38,714 nt of DNA from HGM12587 sp045128635 (GTDB taxonomy: Bacteria; Bacillota; Clostridia; Lachnospirales; Lachnospiraceae), in the NCBI GenBank assembly GCA_045128635.1, contig JBGVRS010000055.1:1-38714 (forward strand), in the 5' to 3' direction. The stretch's first letter is position 1. The number at the start of each line of letters is the position of its first letter. Shown here one piece after another: positions 15,956 through 23,338 of the stretch. The notes under the pieces were generated by a model. That model was not told the DNA's origin. It saw nothing but the letters and a program-made list of their open reading frames with translations, and did no database searches. The translations under genes were made by a program, and so were the position numbers.

Positions 15956-16553
15956 AAGCTGCTTCCAGCCACTTGCTGGCTATCAGTTTGTGCCCATTAG
16001 GCGTTAAATGGATACCGTCGGTTGTGATTTCAGAATATCCTTCGGATTTTGCTGCAGTACGTAATTCATCCCATAATGGAAGAAATAAGAGGTTATTTTT
16101 AGCTGCAAGCTCTTGAACCATGCAATTTAAAGTATGTAATTCGTCTTCCCAGGCAGCATATTCGGCAGGCCATGGAAAAATAAACGGCTCCATCAGTAAA
16201 ATCGAACAGTCTGTCATCATGCGAATATCATCGATAAGTGCCTGATACTGTTCACGAAATTCTGCAAGACCAACTGATAGGGTAATTCCTGTGTTTTTGA
16301 TCACAGCAAGATCGTTGATACCGATTAAGATTGTAATAAAATCCGGTTTTAAGTTCAGCCAGCTGCGCTTCCATAAACGACGCACTGACGGAACAGTAAA
16401 ACCATCATTTCCTTTATTTAGCACCTGATAGTTCTTATCAGGTGTATTTATTTGCTCTGAAATCATTCGAACATATCCGTAACCTAGATTTTCAGGGTCA
16501 AAATAATGATTGCAGTCTGTGATGCTGTCGCCTAAAAAAAGTAATGTTTTCAT
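15924..16553 (-). CDS. SGNH/GDSL-family hydrolase
   Basis: A 209-aa lipase/esterase of the SGNH fold. Block I is FLGDSIT with S10 as nucleophile, block III is ILIGIND near 78, and block V is DGIHLTPNGH near 188 with the catalytic Asp and His. It probably removes acyl groups from carbohydrates or lipids in the cytoplasm; no signal peptide is present. GGGAGG stands before the start at 16553. Its 3' end overlaps the end of the MATE remnant by 32 bases in convergent orientation, which may be a by-product of the deletion history there. Confidence 0.85.
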   Translation of the reverse strand: MKTLLFLGDSITDCNHYFDPENLGYGYVRMISEQINTPDKNYQVLNKGNDGFTVPSVRRLWKRSWLNLKPDFITILIGINDLAVIKNTGITLSVGLAEFREQYQALIDDIRMMTDCSILLMEPFIFPWPAEYAAWEDELHTLNCMVQELAAKNNLLFLPLWDELRTAAKSEGYSEITTDGIHLTPNGHKLIASKWLEAASMLVSSSGLK

Positions 16554-16611
16554 AGATGCCTCCCTATGTGCTGATATTTTTATTATACAGTGTTTTCGGG
16601 ACTGAGTACAA

Positions 16612-16640
16612 TAAAAAGGGGCGTATTATAAATACGCCCT
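16612..16640 (-). terminator. Terminator overlapping a stop codon
   Basis: GGGCGTATT (16619-16627) and AATACGCCC (16631-16639) pair around ATA. In the minus reading the stem is followed by CCTTTTTAT. The TAA stop of the ferritin-like gene (16626-16628) lies inside the hairpin. Confidence 0.8.
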
Positions 16641-17063
16641 GAGTTCTTTTCGAAGCTGGTCTTCAATTGAAATAAGTCTTTTACACAAATCTTTTACCTT
16701 AGAATTTGCTGCCGGGTATTGGTTCAGATATTTGTAGAGTGATTTGATACCCATATTGCATCCGTCTGTAATCAAATCAGCAGCTGTTTCGTCCGCATTT
16801 TCTTTCATCCCCATCATCACACCGGTTTTCATTTTTGACATTCCTTTCGCCATTGGGTTTGGGTCCTTTTCCTCGCATCCATACTCAATCAAAAGGGAGT
16901 GAATCTCATTTCCCAGCTTTTCATGATGGTCCTTTGTCTCATCCAAGAGCTTTTTTAGATTTACATTTTCAACTTTATCCATGACATCATCTAAAGAGCT
17001 GACGGCCATTTTGGAACCGGCATCACATTCTTTTAAGAGTTTGATTGTATCTCGATCTTCCAT
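16626..17063 (-). CDS. Ferritin-like/DUF2383-type four-helix protein
   Basis: A 145-aa all-helical protein of the ferritin-like superfamily, in the style of DUF2383/PA2169 proteins. Residues near the N-terminus (DTIKLLKECDAGSKMAVSS) and the segment KLLDETKDHHEKLGNEIHSLL carry E and H residues spaced like a metal-binding helix bundle. A methionine-rich stretch (MAKGMSKMKTGVMMGMKE) lies near 80. The start at 17063 follows GGAGG in the minus reading; the longer frame to 17132 lacks a site. Function is not established; stress or metal handling is possible. A terminator overlaps its stop. Confidence 0.65.
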   Translation of the reverse strand: MEDRDTIKLLKECDAGSKMAVSSLDDVMDKVENVNLKKLLDETKDHHEKLGNEIHSLLIEYGCEEKDPNPMAKGMSKMKTGVMMGMKENADETAADLITDGCNMGIKSLYKYLNQYPAANSKVKDLCKRLISIEDQLRKELRAYL

Positions 17064-17190
17064 AAGAAACCTCCAATATTGTTTGCAGTTAATATGTGCA
17101 GAAAATGTAAGAAATATTACAGAGCATATCATTGTGAAGGGATATTTTTCATAAGATAAAAATAAGAATAGATTTTAAAGGATTTTTAAT

Positions 17191-17661
17191 ATGAAAATTA
17201 ATTGGAAACTACTAATCATATGTATAGCAATTCCGCTGGCAGTTGGAGGTGTTGCCGCATTATTGACAGGCGGCGGAATGGAAGTGTTTGAAAGTGTGAA
17301 TCAGCCCCCATTATCGCCGCCGGCATGGCTGTTTCCTGTAGTCTGGACAATTCTTTACACCTTCATGGGAATTTCTTCCTATTTGGTAATAATTTCCGGG
17401 GCAGAAAGAGAAGAGGTGCAAAATGCATTGTCTATTTATGCCTATCAGCTGACAGTCAATTTTTTATGGCCGACATTTTTCTTTAATTTTCGCTGGTTTT
17501 TCTTTTCCTTTCTCTGGTTGTTGTTGCTAATTTTCTTAGTAGTAGCGATGATTAGAGAATTTTATAAAATTTCAAAACCTGCGGCGTATTTAAATATTCC
17601 GTATTTGATATGGTTATTATTTGCAGCCTATTTAAATTTTGCAATCTGGTGGCTGAATTAA
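17191..17661 (+). CDS. tspO: TspO/MBR family membrane protein
   Basis: A 156-aa protein with five membrane helices, the standard TspO size and topology. Signature segments are NQPPLSPPAWLFPVVWTILY (residues 36-55), containing the Pro-rich loop and the W-x-x-L-Y motif, and NFLWPTFFFNFRW near 98. TspO binds tetrapyrroles and is thought to act in porphyrin handling or signalling; in Clostridia its task is unclear. AAAGGA precedes ATG 17191. It is transcribed divergently from the ferritin-like gene, with 127 bases between them. Confidence 0.9.
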   Translation: MKINWKLLIICIAIPLAVGGVAALLTGGGMEVFESVNQPPLSPPAWLFPVVWTILYTFMGISSYLVIISGAEREEVQNALSIYAYQLTVNFLWPTFFFNFRWFFFSFLWLLLLIFLVVAMIREFYKISKPAAYLNIPYLIWLLFAAYLNFAIWWLN

Positions 17662-17687
17662 AAATATTTTCATAAAAGTTTCCGTCT

Positions 17688-17715
17688 TTGAAAGTCTATG
17701 CAGATATGATAAAAT
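17688..17715 (+). promoter_or_regulatory. Promoter of YfcC-type carrier gene
   Basis: TTGAAA (17688-17693), a 16-base spacer and TAAAAT (17710-17715) stand about 40 bases before ATG 17757. Confidence 0.5.
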
Positions 17716-17756
17716 AAAAATGATACTTTAATGATTAAAAGTGAGAAAGTGAAGTT

Positions 17757-18956
17757 ATGGGAAGAAATAAAGAAAAACAAAAGATGGAGGCCAGTGTAAA
17801 ATCATTTATCACAGCCATTGTTGTGATTTTTGTCATGATGATTTTAACCTATGCACTGGCGTTTATGATTCCAGGAGGTTACATTCCGTTCTGGAAATGG
17901 ATTTTATCACCGATACTGGTGTTATTTGCAGAAGATGCAGGTTCATTGATTGCGATCATTGCACTGCTTGTAGTGCTTGGAGGCGTATTTAACAGTCTTG
18001 ATAAATTTGGAATCTTAAGATTGCTTCTTGATAAAGTGACCATGAAATTTGGGAAAAGCAGAAGAGTTTTGTTAGCAGTCATTCCGCTGTTTTTTATGGG
18101 ACTTGGTTCGGCAGCAGGTTCTTTTGAAGAATGTGTTCCATTGGTTCCGGTGGTAGTTGCGCTTGCAATCCGTCTTGGCTGGGATGCACTGACTGGTCTT
18201 GGGATGAGCATTCTTGCAGCAGGTTGTGGGTTTGCAGCAGGTGTTTGCAATCCTTTTACCGTAGGTGTTGCACAGGAGCTGGCAGGGCTTTCGATGTTCT
18301 CGGGACTGTGGTATCGAGCGGTTGCATTTGTATTGATATATATCCTGTTAATGGTATTTTTGATGGTACATGTAAAGAAAATCGAAAAACCGATGGATGA
18401 AAAATTGTTGGAAGATATGGGTAATGGCAGTGTGAGACAAATTGCCCATTCTTCGGGTAGCAGACTTTGGAAGCTGGCAATTACTTTTAAGGATGGTGTG
18501 ATGAGCGTGCTGCCGGGAGTGCTGTTGATTTTGATGGCAAACTCCATCCGATTTACGCTGCTTGAAGGAAACATCTTAGATGTCATCCTGCAGGGAGCAG
18601 TTTCTATGGCATCTGAAATGTCGCGCTGGGGTGTGATTCTGTTCATTTATGGACTGGTGCTGTTCCTTAATTTCTTTATTCCGTCAGGATCTGCCAAGGC
18701 ATTTTTACTAATGCCGCTTATCGTGCCGACTGCGGAAGCCTTCGGGATTTCAGCGCAGCTTTGCGTTATGGCATTTGCTTTTGGGGACGGATTTTCCAAT
18801 GTGTTTTATCCGACCAATCCGGTACTGTTGATTTCAATTGGACTAGCCAATGTAAGCTATGGTACCTGGGTGAAATGGAGTGCAAAATTTCAGTTGGTAA
18901 ATTTGATTTTGACAAGTGCACTGTTGCTGATTGGATTATCAATCGGATATTGCTAG
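17757..18956 (+). CDS. YfcC/DcuC-family carrier (C4-dicarboxylate or amino acid)
   Basis: A 399-aa integral membrane protein with about ten helices and the PF03606 (DcuC/YfcC/ArcD-like) pattern: GGVFNSLDKFGILRLLLDKV near 75, MGLGSAAGSFEECVPLVPV near 115, a repeated GCGFAAGVCNPFTVGVAQ and near the end FIPSGSAKAFLLMPLIVPTA. Carriers of this group move C4-dicarboxylates, peptides or arginine/ornithine; which applies here is not clear. It is somewhat shorter than the usual 450-500 residues but ends are complete. Start ATG 17757 has only a weak GTGAAG site. No catabolic genes adjoin it. Confidence 0.78.
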   Translation: MGRNKEKQKMEASVKSFITAIVVIFVMMILTYALAFMIPGGYIPFWKWILSPILVLFAEDAGSLIAIIALLVVLGGVFNSLDKFGILRLLLDKVTMKFGKSRRVLLAVIPLFFMGLGSAAGSFEECVPLVPVVVALAIRLGWDALTGLGMSILAAGCGFAAGVCNPFTVGVAQELAGLSMFSGLWYRAVAFVLIYILLMVFLMVHVKKIEKPMDEKLLEDMGNGSVRQIAHSSGSRLWKLAITFKDGVMSVLPGVLLILMANSIRFTLLEGNILDVILQGAVSMASEMSRWGVILFIYGLVLFLNFFIPSGSAKAFLLMPLIVPTAEAFGISAQLCVMAFAFGDGFSNVFYPTNPVLLISIGLANVSYGTWVKWSAKFQLVNLILTSALLLIGLSIGYC

Positions 18957-18965
18957 GAGAGGCTT

Positions 18966-19016
18966 ATGAGATTAAAGAATATTTTACTTGTGGCGGAAAA
19001 ATTGAAAGACTATTAG
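18966..19016 (+). pseudogene. Possible N-terminal remnant of a VOC/glyoxalase gene
   Basis: Right after the carrier stop, AGGAGAG at 18955-18961 precedes ATG 18966, which opens a 16-codon frame MRLKNILLVAEKLKDY ending in TAG. The first nine residues look like the start of VOC/glyoxalase-like proteins of Clostridia (MRLKNILLVV and similar). It may be the stub of a deleted gene, or chance. Confidence 0.3.
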
Positions 19017-19057
19017 AAAAAGCGAATGAGTCTATACATCTGTTATGGCTTGAAATG

Positions 19058-19089
19058 GTAAGAGGAGACAAAATATTGTCCCCTCTTAC
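19058..19089. terminator. Inverted repeat, probable bidirectional terminator
   Basis: GTAAGAGG-A-GACAA (19058-19071) pairs with TTGTC-C-CCTCTTAC (19076-19089), one A/C mismatch inside 13 pairs. T-runs are weak on both sides. It separates the carrier gene and the convergent DUF2442 gene. Confidence 0.65.
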
Positions 19090-19341
19090 TTATTTTATAA
19101 ATTGTCCATATTCATAAATTGCATCACTTGGAAGATCAATTTCATCATTCCAGAAGATGCAGGTGCGACTTTCGTCTAATTGAACCTGCTGAAATAACCC
19201 ATGTATTTCTTTTAATAAATTATAGTTTGGCAAGGTTTCAATATCTTCTATCATGTCGTAAACTACTTCTTTTCCATCGTCGAAAGCCACTTCAAGCTGA
19301 TAATTTTTCAAAGGTGTGATTTTTTTGATTTTTGGAATCAT
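19090..19341 (-). CDS. DUF2442 family protein
   Basis: An 83-aa protein with the DUF2442 shape: LKNYQLEVAFDDGKEVVYDM (residues 11-30) is the beta-hairpin followed by LLKEIHGLFQQVQLDESRTC and WNDEIDLPSDAIYE. DUF2442 proteins usually stand next to a DUF4160 partner, and the pair is viewed as a candidate toxin-antitoxin module. The start at 19341 follows GGGAGG in the minus reading. It lies 28 bases downstream of DUF4160. Which partner is toxic is not settled from sequence. Confidence 0.8.
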   Translation of the reverse strand: MIPKIKKITPLKNYQLEVAFDDGKEVVYDMIEDIETLPNYNLLKEIHGLFQQVQLDESRTCIFWNDEIDLPSDAIYEYGQFIK

Positions 19342-19369
19342 TGAATACCTCCCAAAATTGAAATGAAAA

Positions 19370-19621
19370 TTATAATGGTGGAAGTTTTTTGAGATTTTGA
19401 CTTTCCCACATTTCAAGTAAAGATGATTGGTGGTATTCCATCCATTCTCTAACCAGTTCTTGGGCTTTTCTTGGTAAATCTCCTTCAACCATTTTTAGTG
19501 TTTGTAAGTCGAAAATTCCTACATGTTCACCATATAAGGCATGTATATGACTGGGTTCATGTTCTTTTGGTTTAAAAAACATTTTAATAATAATCCCGTA
19601 AAACCTACTTATTTCCGGCAA
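19370..19621 (-). CDS. DUF4160 family protein
   Basis: An 83-aa protein with the DUF4160 signature: PEISRFYGIIIKMFF (2-16), then HEPSHIHALYGEHVGIFDL (21-39), and the C-terminal WMEYHQSSLLEMW. HxH within EPSHIHA is the family hallmark. The only start compatible with the ribosome site AAGGAGA is TTG 19621; an ATG farther out at 19657 has no site and starts in the leader. TTG starts are weak, which would keep expression low, as expected for a toxin or antitoxin pair. It is the first gene of the two-gene unit with DUF2442. Confidence 0.78.
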   Translation of the reverse strand: MPEISRFYGIIIKMFFKPKEHEPSHIHALYGEHVGIFDLQTLKMVEGDLPRKAQELVREWMEYHQSSLLEMWESQNLKKLPPL

Positions 19622-19812
19622 AAGAGTCTCCTTTCTGAGACAAATATAGTATAACATTTTTTACAATGAATGTATACGTTTTGTGATAGTCTCTTGTTTG
19701 TCAATACGGAGGAATGTTTTGGCGAATTGCCAATAGAAATATAAATATACGATTTATGAATATGTCCCAATTATATCCGAAAACGAAATGTGTTTCAATA
19801 GCATGAGAAAAG
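19622..19812. other. Non-coding gap with short inverted repeat
   Basis: No convincing gene is seen. TTGGC-GAATT-GCCAA (19714-19728) is a perfect short inverted repeat. GGAGG at 19709-19713 stands just before ATG/TTG codons, but the frames that follow are at most about 30 codons and look random. The gap holds the upstream region of the DUF4160/DUF2442 unit (reading left). Confidence 0.35.
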
Positions 19813-19840
19813 TAAAAAAGCGGGTGCATGTGCACCCGCT
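19813..19840 (-). terminator. Terminator of ferredoxin gene
   Basis: AGCGGGTGC (19819-19827) pairs perfectly with GCACCCGCT (19832-19840). The minus reading continues into TTTTTTAC, so it ends the ferredoxin transcript 14 bases after its stop. Confidence 0.85.
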
Positions 19841-19853
19841 AAATCAAACATTC

Positions 19854-20240
19854 TTATTCTGTTTCTACTACTTCAAGTACGTCCATTGGACATGCTTTTG
19901 CACAGATACCGCATGCGATACATTTAGAAGCTGTTGCAGAATCTTCAGCTTTTACCATTAAGCCGAATGGACAAGCTTCCACACATTTGCCACAGCCTGT
20001 ACAGAGTTTTTTGTTAACCATGTAAACGCCTTTTGTGTTCTGTTTGATTGCACCGGCTGGACAAGCTTCTGCACATTTACCACACTGTGGACAAACCATA
20101 GGACGAACAGATTTCTTTTCTACGATCTGGATGCAGGATTTGTCTTCGTGGAATTCTTTGTAGAAAGCTTCAGAACATGCCTGAACACACTGTAAACATG
20201 CCATACATGTGCTGCCTTTTTTTACTGTTAATTTTTTCAT
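19854..20240 (-). CDS. Four-cluster [4Fe-4S] ferredoxin
   Basis: A 128-aa iron-sulfur protein with four complete C-x2-C-x2-C-x3-C motifs: C12-C22, C50-C60, C80-C90 and C107-C117. Each can ligate one [4Fe-4S] cluster (16 cysteines). Residues between 28 and 48 form a short insertion. There is no signal peptide, so it is a soluble electron carrier or the electron-transfer subunit of an oxidoreductase. It lies 94 bases downstream of larC on the same strand; a separate promoter in that gap is possible, so a link to the lar operon is only positional. No catalytic subunit is adjacent. Confidence 0.85.
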   Translation of the reverse strand: MKKLTVKKGSTCMACLQCVQACSEAFYKEFHEDKSCIQIVEKKSVRPMVCPQCGKCAEACPAGAIKQNTKGVYMVNKKLCTGCGKCVEACPFGLMVKAEDSATASKCIACGICAKACPMDVLEVVETE

Positions 20241-20334
20241 GATGTATACCTCGCTTCTAATTTGTCAAATTTGTAACGTTCTATTGATAAAACTATACGA
20301 TAAAATTTTATCAAAAGCAAGATGTTAGAAAACA

Positions 20335-21576
20335 CTAACTGTGAATATTTTTCAAGATTTCTTCAATGCTCATTTGTTGTTCTGAAGCAATGCAAGCCAA
20401 GTCATCATATTCGTATTTGGAACGTTCAACTCCATAACCGGAATAATCTTTGCGGCGAATCCTGCCGTAAGGAGTTTCGATTTCTGTGATGTTTCGCTCT
20501 AATACACTGCGTTCTACTTTGGTTTCACGGATTCCGGCAGTAGAGGTATATTTAAAAATCGTGTGAATTAATGATTCTTTCAGTTCTTCTTTACAAATGA
20601 CGCGAATCAGTGTCCCTGGACGGGATTTTTTCATGTTAATCGGAATTGTGAAGGCTTCCACAGCACCGGCTTTAAAACAGCAGTCCAGTGCAAAACCGAT
20701 TTGCTCTGCGGTCATATCATCCACATTGCAGTTAAGCTCATACATGACATCTTTGGAGGAAGTTGTTTCTCCAAGCAGTGCACGGACACAGTTAGCAGCT
20801 TCAAAATCCTTTTTACCCATGCCGTAACCGATGGAAGAGATGCTCATCACCGGCATATCCCCAAACTTATCTGCAAAATATTTTAAAAGTGCTGCACCAG
20901 TAGGGGTACAAAGCTCACCTTTGATCTTACCGCCATAGATCGGACAGCCCTGTAGAATATGCGCAGTAGCAGGTGCAGGAACCGGTAAAATACCATGAGC
21001 ACAGCGAACCTGACCGTTTCCTACATGGATTGGAGAAACAATCACTTTGGAAGGAGAAAGTTTTTCCATCAAAATACAAACTGCAGTTACATCAGCAATG
21101 GCATCCAGATTTCCCACTTCATGGAAATGAATTTCAGATACCGGAACACCATGTGCTTTGCTTTCTGCATCTGCGATGAGGGTGTAAACAGTCATGACAT
21201 CATTTTTTATTTTATCAGTAATGTGCATATGACTTAAAATGTGTTCAATATCATGAAGGGAACTGTGGGCATGGTGATGAGAATGTATGTGGTTTGCATT
21301 TTCGTGTCTAGCTCCGTCATGTGCTATTTCATGAACTGTGTTATGGATTGTATCATGATGATGTTCGTGCTCTTCTTCTCCATGAACTTTTACTGTCACA
21401 TGAGTTCCTAAAATACCGCATTTTGAAGTTTTCTCCATAGAAAACTCCACATGAGGAATCCCAAGTGTGTTTAACTCATCTATCATTTTCTCCGGATGTG
21501 GAAAAAGTTCCAAAAGAGCAGCAGTCAGCATATCTCCTGCGGCACCCATTCCACAATCAAAATATAAGGTTTTCAT
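20335..21576 (-). CDS. larC: LarC, nickel insertion enzyme for the NPN cofactor
   Basis: A 413-aa nickel chelatase that inserts Ni into pyridinium-3,5-bisthiocarboxylic acid mononucleotide, the last step in making the nickel-pincer cofactor. It opens with TLYFDCGMGAAGDMLTAALL and has the EIHFHEVGNLDAIADV motif near 163. A histidine-rich stretch (about 70-108, including EHEHHH and HSHHHAHS) probably holds nickel. In Lactiplantibacillus larC is read by a frameshift; here it is a single uninterrupted gene. Its ATG overlaps the larB stop by one base, with GGAG upstream. It is the third gene of larE-larB-larC. Confidence 0.92.
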   Translation of the reverse strand: MKTLYFDCGMGAAGDMLTAALLELFPHPEKMIDELNTLGIPHVEFSMEKTSKCGILGTHVTVKVHGEEEHEHHHDTIHNTVHEIAHDGARHENANHIHSHHHAHSSLHDIEHILSHMHITDKIKNDVMTVYTLIADAESKAHGVPVSEIHFHEVGNLDAIADVTAVCILMEKLSPSKVIVSPIHVGNGQVRCAHGILPVPAPATAHILQGCPIYGGKIKGELCTPTGAALLKYFADKFGDMPVMSISSIGYGMGKKDFEAANCVRALLGETTSSKDVMYELNCNVDDMTAEQIGFALDCCFKAGAVEAFTIPINMKKSRPGTLIRVICKEELKESLIHTIFKYTSTAGIRETKVERSVLERNITEIETPYGRIRRKDYSGYGVERSKYEYDDLACIASEQQMSIEEILKNIHS

Positions 21577-22325
21577 TATTTTTTCTCCATATGATTGATT
21601 CTGCTGGCGCTAAATCCGGCGCCAAATCCATTGTCGATGTTCACAACCGAAACACCGCTTGCGCAGGAATTTAACATTGATAAAAGTGCTGATACTCCGC
21701 CAAAAGATGCACCATATCCAACACTGGTAGGTACAGCAATGACAGGACAGTCCACAAGACCGCCAACAACACTTGCAAGGGCACCTTCCATGCCTGCAAC
21801 AGCAATGATCACACTGGCATCCATCAGTAAATCCAAATGTGCCAGTAAACGATGCACTCCTGCAACCCCCACATCATAAAGTCTTACGACTTCATTTCCT
21901 AAAACTTCGGCCGTTAATGCGGCTTCTTCTGCCACAGGAATGTCACTGGTTCCGCCGGTAGCGATAATAATTTTACCAATTCCATCAGGTTCCGGTAATG
22001 TGCCGATGATACCGATTCTTGCCTGGGCATGATAATTTAACTCATGGGATTTGGAAACAATCTCAGCGGATTCTTTGGATAAACGGGTAATTAAAATGGT
22101 TTTCTGACCGTTTTTTAACATAGCATCACAGATGCCAATCATCTGCTCTGGTGTTTTGCCCTCTCCATAGATGACTTCGGCTGCGCCCTGTCGTACCTTT
22201 CGGTGTAAGTCCACTTTTGCGTATCCAATATCTGCAAAAGGCTCTTTTTTGAGTTCCAGCAAAGCCTTCTCCAGTGAAATTTCATTATTTTTATATTGTT
22301 CTAAAATCTTTTTTGTATCGCTCAT
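21576..22325 (-). CDS. larB: LarB, pyridinium-3,5-biscarboxylic acid mononucleotide synthase
   Basis: A 249-aa enzyme of the AIR-carboxylase-like fold that carboxylates and hydrolyses nicotinic acid adenine dinucleotide as the first step of nickel-pincer cofactor synthesis. Recognisable segments are EVIYGEGKTPEQM near 54, ATGGTSDIPVAEEAALTAEV near 125-144 and AGMEGALASVVGGLV near 185. GTSDIPVAEEA is the PurE-like core. The start overlaps the larE stop by four bases (ATGA), so all three lar genes are translationally chained. No purine genes are nearby, which separates it from true PurE. Confidence 0.92.
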   Translation of the reverse strand: MSDTKKILEQYKNNEISLEKALLELKKEPFADIGYAKVDLHRKVRQGAAEVIYGEGKTPEQMIGICDAMLKNGQKTILITRLSKESAEIVSKSHELNYHAQARIGIIGTLPEPDGIGKIIIATGGTSDIPVAEEAALTAEVLGNEVVRLYDVGVAGVHRLLAHLDLLMDASVIIAVAGMEGALASVVGGLVDCPVIAVPTSVGYGASFGGVSALLSMLNSCASGVSVVNIDNGFGAGFSASRINHMEKK

Positions 22326-23068
22326 GAACGAACCTCCAGATCAACCGTAACGGACGTGTAATATAGTTTTAACTTTTCTAATATTTCTTTTCTATAAATA
22401 AGAAGATTTTCTAACTGTTCTTCTCTGACCTGGATTTTTGCATCATTCCCTGATAGACGGATGCGAAAATCAGTAAAGCCTAAATCTGATAATGCTTTTT
22501 CGGATACTTCCGTCGTATACAATTTTTCAGAAGTAATCGTGACACCCGTTGGAATTCTGGTAGCGAGACAGGCGTAAGCTGGTTTATCCCATGTGAAAAG
22601 TCCGGATTCTTTGGAAAGTTTTCTGATTTCTGATTTTGTAATACCACATTCCCGAAGAGGAGAACGAACCTGCAATTCCTGTACTGCTTTCATTCCAGGG
22701 CGGTCATCTGCGTCATCTGATGCATTGTTTCCGTCAATGATGACATCATAGCCATCTGCCTTGGCTGTTTCGATAATTTTAGAAAAAATCTTCTTTTTAC
22801 AGAAGTAGCAGCGGTTAGCAGGATTAGCGGTGATGTTAGAGTCTGATAATACATCTAACTCCACCACAGTCATATTTACTTTAAGCTCTTTTGCAAGACG
22901 TTTCGCATCTTCTAACTCAAATTCTGGCTGAAAGGCTGATTTGATATAGTATGCATGAATATCACAGCCAGACTGAATCGCAGCATATAATAAATATGCA
23001 GAATCCACACCGCCGGAGAATGCGAGAGCCACTTTTTGATTTTGACTAAAGAAATTTTGTAAGGTCAT
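22322..23068 (-). CDS. larE: LarE, sulfur transferase for the NPN cofactor
   Basis: A 248-aa PP-loop ATPase. SGGVDS (18-23) binds ATP to adenylate the pyridinium carboxylate before sulfur is added. Three family cysteines are in place: C87 and C90 in NRCYFC, and C167 in YACLATRIP. Single-cysteine LarE proteins give up their own sulfur; forms with three such cysteines are known to bind a [4Fe-4S] cluster and can act catalytically. By residue pattern this is the three-cysteine type. It is first in the operon, with TGGAG before its ATG and a promoter at 23100-23128. Confidence 0.9.
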   Translation of the reverse strand: MTLQNFFSQNQKVALAFSGGVDSAYLLYAAIQSGCDIHAYYIKSAFQPEFELEDAKRLAKELKVNMTVVELDVLSDSNITANPANRCYFCKKKIFSKIIETAKADGYDVIIDGNNASDDADDRPGMKAVQELQVRSPLRECGITKSEIRKLSKESGLFTWDKPAYACLATRIPTGVTITSEKLYTTEVSEKALSDLGFTDFRIRLSGNDAKIQVREEQLENLLIYRKEILEKLKLYYTSVTVDLEVRS

Positions 23069-23091
23069 CAGTTAGTCTCCAATAAACGTTC

Positions 23092-23128
23092 TAACCTAAA
23101 TGTTAATCGTTAGGAGAAAATAAGTCAA
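23092..23128 (-). promoter_or_regulatory. Promoter and possible operator of larECB
   Basis: In the minus reading TTGACT (23128-23123), a 17-base spacer and TAACAT (23105-23100) form a sigma-A-like promoter 32 bases before larE. CTAAC (23092-23096) and GTTAG (23109-23113) form an inverted repeat flanking the -10 box, a candidate operator. Confidence 0.6.
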
Positions 23129-23204
23129 CGCATTAATTGATGATAACAATAAATCTTGCGTCGAACAGGAACAACGAATGATATTCGTGTTACCCTTATA
23201 TAAC

Positions 23205-23243
23205 CGCTTTCAAAAAGTGAAAATATTTATGTTTTTGAAAGCG
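23205..23243. repeat. 12-bp inverted repeat upstream of ATPase promoter
   Basis: CGCTTTCAAAAA (23205-23216) and TTTTTGAAAGCG (23232-23243) are perfect reverse complements with a 15-base spacer. The right arm ends six bases before the -35 box. CTTTTGAAAG recurs at about 23315-23324 just before the ribosome site. This fits an operator set for a regulator of the AAA_14 gene; a transcript hairpin is the alternative. Confidence 0.6.
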
Positions 23244-23248
23244 AAATC

Positions 23249-23277
23249 TTGTATATACTATTTTGAGACGTTATAAT
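23249..23277 (+). promoter_or_regulatory. Promoter of AAA_14 ATPase
   Basis: TTGTAT (23249-23254), a 17-base spacer and consensus TATAAT (23272-23277). Leader to ATG 23339 is about 55 bases. Confidence 0.7.
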
Positions 23278-23338
23278 AAGAGCAGAAGTTCGGTTTCTAA
23301 ATTTTAAAAAAATTCAACTTTTGAAAGTGGGTGGATAG

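Larger units (their letters stand above)
23069..23338. other. Divergent regulatory gap between larE and AAA_14 ATPase
   Basis: This 270-base stretch has no gene. It contains the leftward lar promoter, CTAAC/GTTAG repeats around its -10, a 12-bp inverted repeat at 23205-23243, and the rightward ATPase promoter. These are listed separately. Confidence 0.6.

Noticed and set aside
15577..16116. 179-aa plus-strand frame over the MATE/SGNH junction
   Set aside because: It overlaps two convincing genes in another frame and has Trp/Cys-rich shadow composition.
18761..19117. 118-aa frame after the carrier gene
   Set aside because: Overlaps the carrier in another frame and has no ribosome site; only the short 18966 frame looks gene-like.
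20967..21180. Histidine-rich plus-strand frames in larC
   Set aside because: These are reverse-frame shadows of larC.
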